Source: an uncultured Clostridia bacterium (GTDB taxonomy: Bacteria > Bacillota > Clostridia > Christensenellales > Aristaeellaceae). Taken from it: a DNA stretch of 5,461 nucleotides. Position numbers and translations under genes: made by a program. Below, piece after piece: positions 4,989 to 5,461 of the stretch. The notes under the pieces are model-generated. The model did no database searches. It was not told where the DNA came from and saw only the letters and a program-made list of their open reading frames with translations. How positions within the stretch are numbered: the stretch's first letter is position 1; each line of letters begins with the position of its first letter. The stretch is from the NCBI GenBank assembly GCA_946615495.1, contig CAMOHY010000173.1, positions 1-5,461 on the forward strand, in the 5' to 3' direction.

Positions 4989-4999
4989 GGATCACCTCC
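4989..4999 (-). promoter_or_regulatory. Extended Shine-Dalgarno deciding the TTG start
   Basis: On the minus strand GGAGGTGATCC is an 11-base perfect complement of the conserved 3' end of bacterial 16S rRNA (GGATCACCTCC). GGAGG ends 10 bases before the TTG at 4984-4982. It lies in the short gap after the acyl-CoA ligase stop codon and is the main reason for accepting the non-ATG start of the unknown gene. Confidence 0.85.
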
Positions 5000-5002
5000 G
5001 TA

Positions 5003-5461
5003 TTACGCCGTTTCGATGCTGTTGGCCTTTTGCAGCTTCAGCAGCTCCACCGCGTCCTGACGCATCTTGTACTTGAGAATTTTTCCCGCGGCGTTGGTGG
5101 GGAAGGCGTCCACAAACTGGACATAGCGGGGGGTCTTGTGCCGGGCCATGTGGTCGCGCACAAATTGTTTTAATTCGTCCTCGGTCATGGTTTGTCCTTC
5201 TTTCAGAATCACCACGGCCATAATTTCTTCGCCATAGGATTCATCCGGCACGCCGATCACCTGCACGTCGGACACCTTGGGATGGGTATAAATGAATTCC
5301 TCTATTTCCTTGGGGTAAATGTTTTCGCCGCCGCGGATAATCATGTCCTTCAAGCGCCCGGTGATGCGGAAATTGCCCTCCGGGGTGCGGCAGGCCAGGT
5401 CGCCGGTGTGCAGCCAGCCGTCCTTGTCGATGGCCTCCTGGGTGGCGCGGGGCATTTTGTA
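5003..5461 (-). CDS. Acyl-CoA ligase (AMP-binding), C-terminal part only
   Basis: The gene runs off the right edge; 152 residues of its C-terminal end are present, about a quarter to a third of a usual 500-560 residue enzyme. The frame continues past the first visible Met (5455-5453) to the last base, giving YKMPRATQEAI, the normal interior sequence of these ligases, so that Met is not the start. GWLHTGD (visible residues 15-21) carries the Asp that binds the AMP ribose, and GRLKDMIIRGGENIYPKEIE (35-54) is the hinge and start of the mobile C-terminal domain. GKILKYKMR (126-134) holds the catalytic lysine K127. The protein adenylates a carboxylic acid with ATP and transfers it to CoA. The sequence is closest to the FadD/medium-chain group, but the acid-binding domain lies outside the window, so the substrate cannot be named. 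Its TAA (5005-5003) is followed by the unknown gene within 18 bases. Confidence 0.92.
   Translation of the reverse strand, partial: YKMPRATQEAIDKDGWLHTGDLACRTPEGNFRITGRLKDMIIRGGENIYPKEIEEFIYTHPKVSDVQVIGVPDESYGEEIMAVVILKEGQTMTEDELKQFVRDHMARHKTPRYVQFVDAFPTNAAGKILKYKMRQDAVELLKLQKANSIETA

Overview
The window looks like a chromosomal piece of a GC-rich Bacillota (Clostridia-type) bacterium. This rests on strong AGGAG-type ribosome binding sites, sigma-A-like promoter hexamers, a TTG start rescued by an extended Shine-Dalgarno, and proteins of Firmicutes flavour. The exact lineage cannot be read from the sequence alone. No RNA gene, IS element, CRISPR array or phage gene was recognised.

Layout. 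Bases 1-209 hold no certain gene but contain a nested imperfect palindrome (86-188). Bases 210-1349 (minus) encode a metal-dependent amidohydrolase. Bases 1350-1520 are a divergent promoter region with good promoter candidates both ways, two short palindromes and a stem-loop in the leader of the rightward gene. Bases 1521-2975 (plus) encode a Na+/solute symporter very close to the proline transporter PutP. Bases 2976-3312 lie between convergent genes and are almost entirely a chain of hairpins, bracketed by two copies (29 of 31 bases identical) of one terminator-like hairpin. From 5461 leftward come three minus-strand genes: the C-terminal end of an acyl-CoA ligase (5003-5461), a 191-residue protein of unknown function (4409-4984) and a branched-chain amino acid aminotransferase (3313-4374). 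They are separated by 18 (actually 17 clear bases plus the stop junction) and about 34 bases, with no terminator between them, so they probably form one operon ending at the hairpin at 3270-3304.

Functionally, the window is mostly amino-acid and acyl metabolism: uptake of proline (PutP), hydrolysis of an unidentified cyclic amide or related compound (amidohydrolase), transamination of Leu/Ile/Val (IlvE) and CoA activation of a carboxylic acid (ligase). A link between the last two (keto or branched acids from amino acid turnover) is possible but only inferred.

The least ordinary parts are the hairpin array at 2994-3304, the unknown 191-residue gene with lower GC than its neighbours, and the palindromic element at the left edge.
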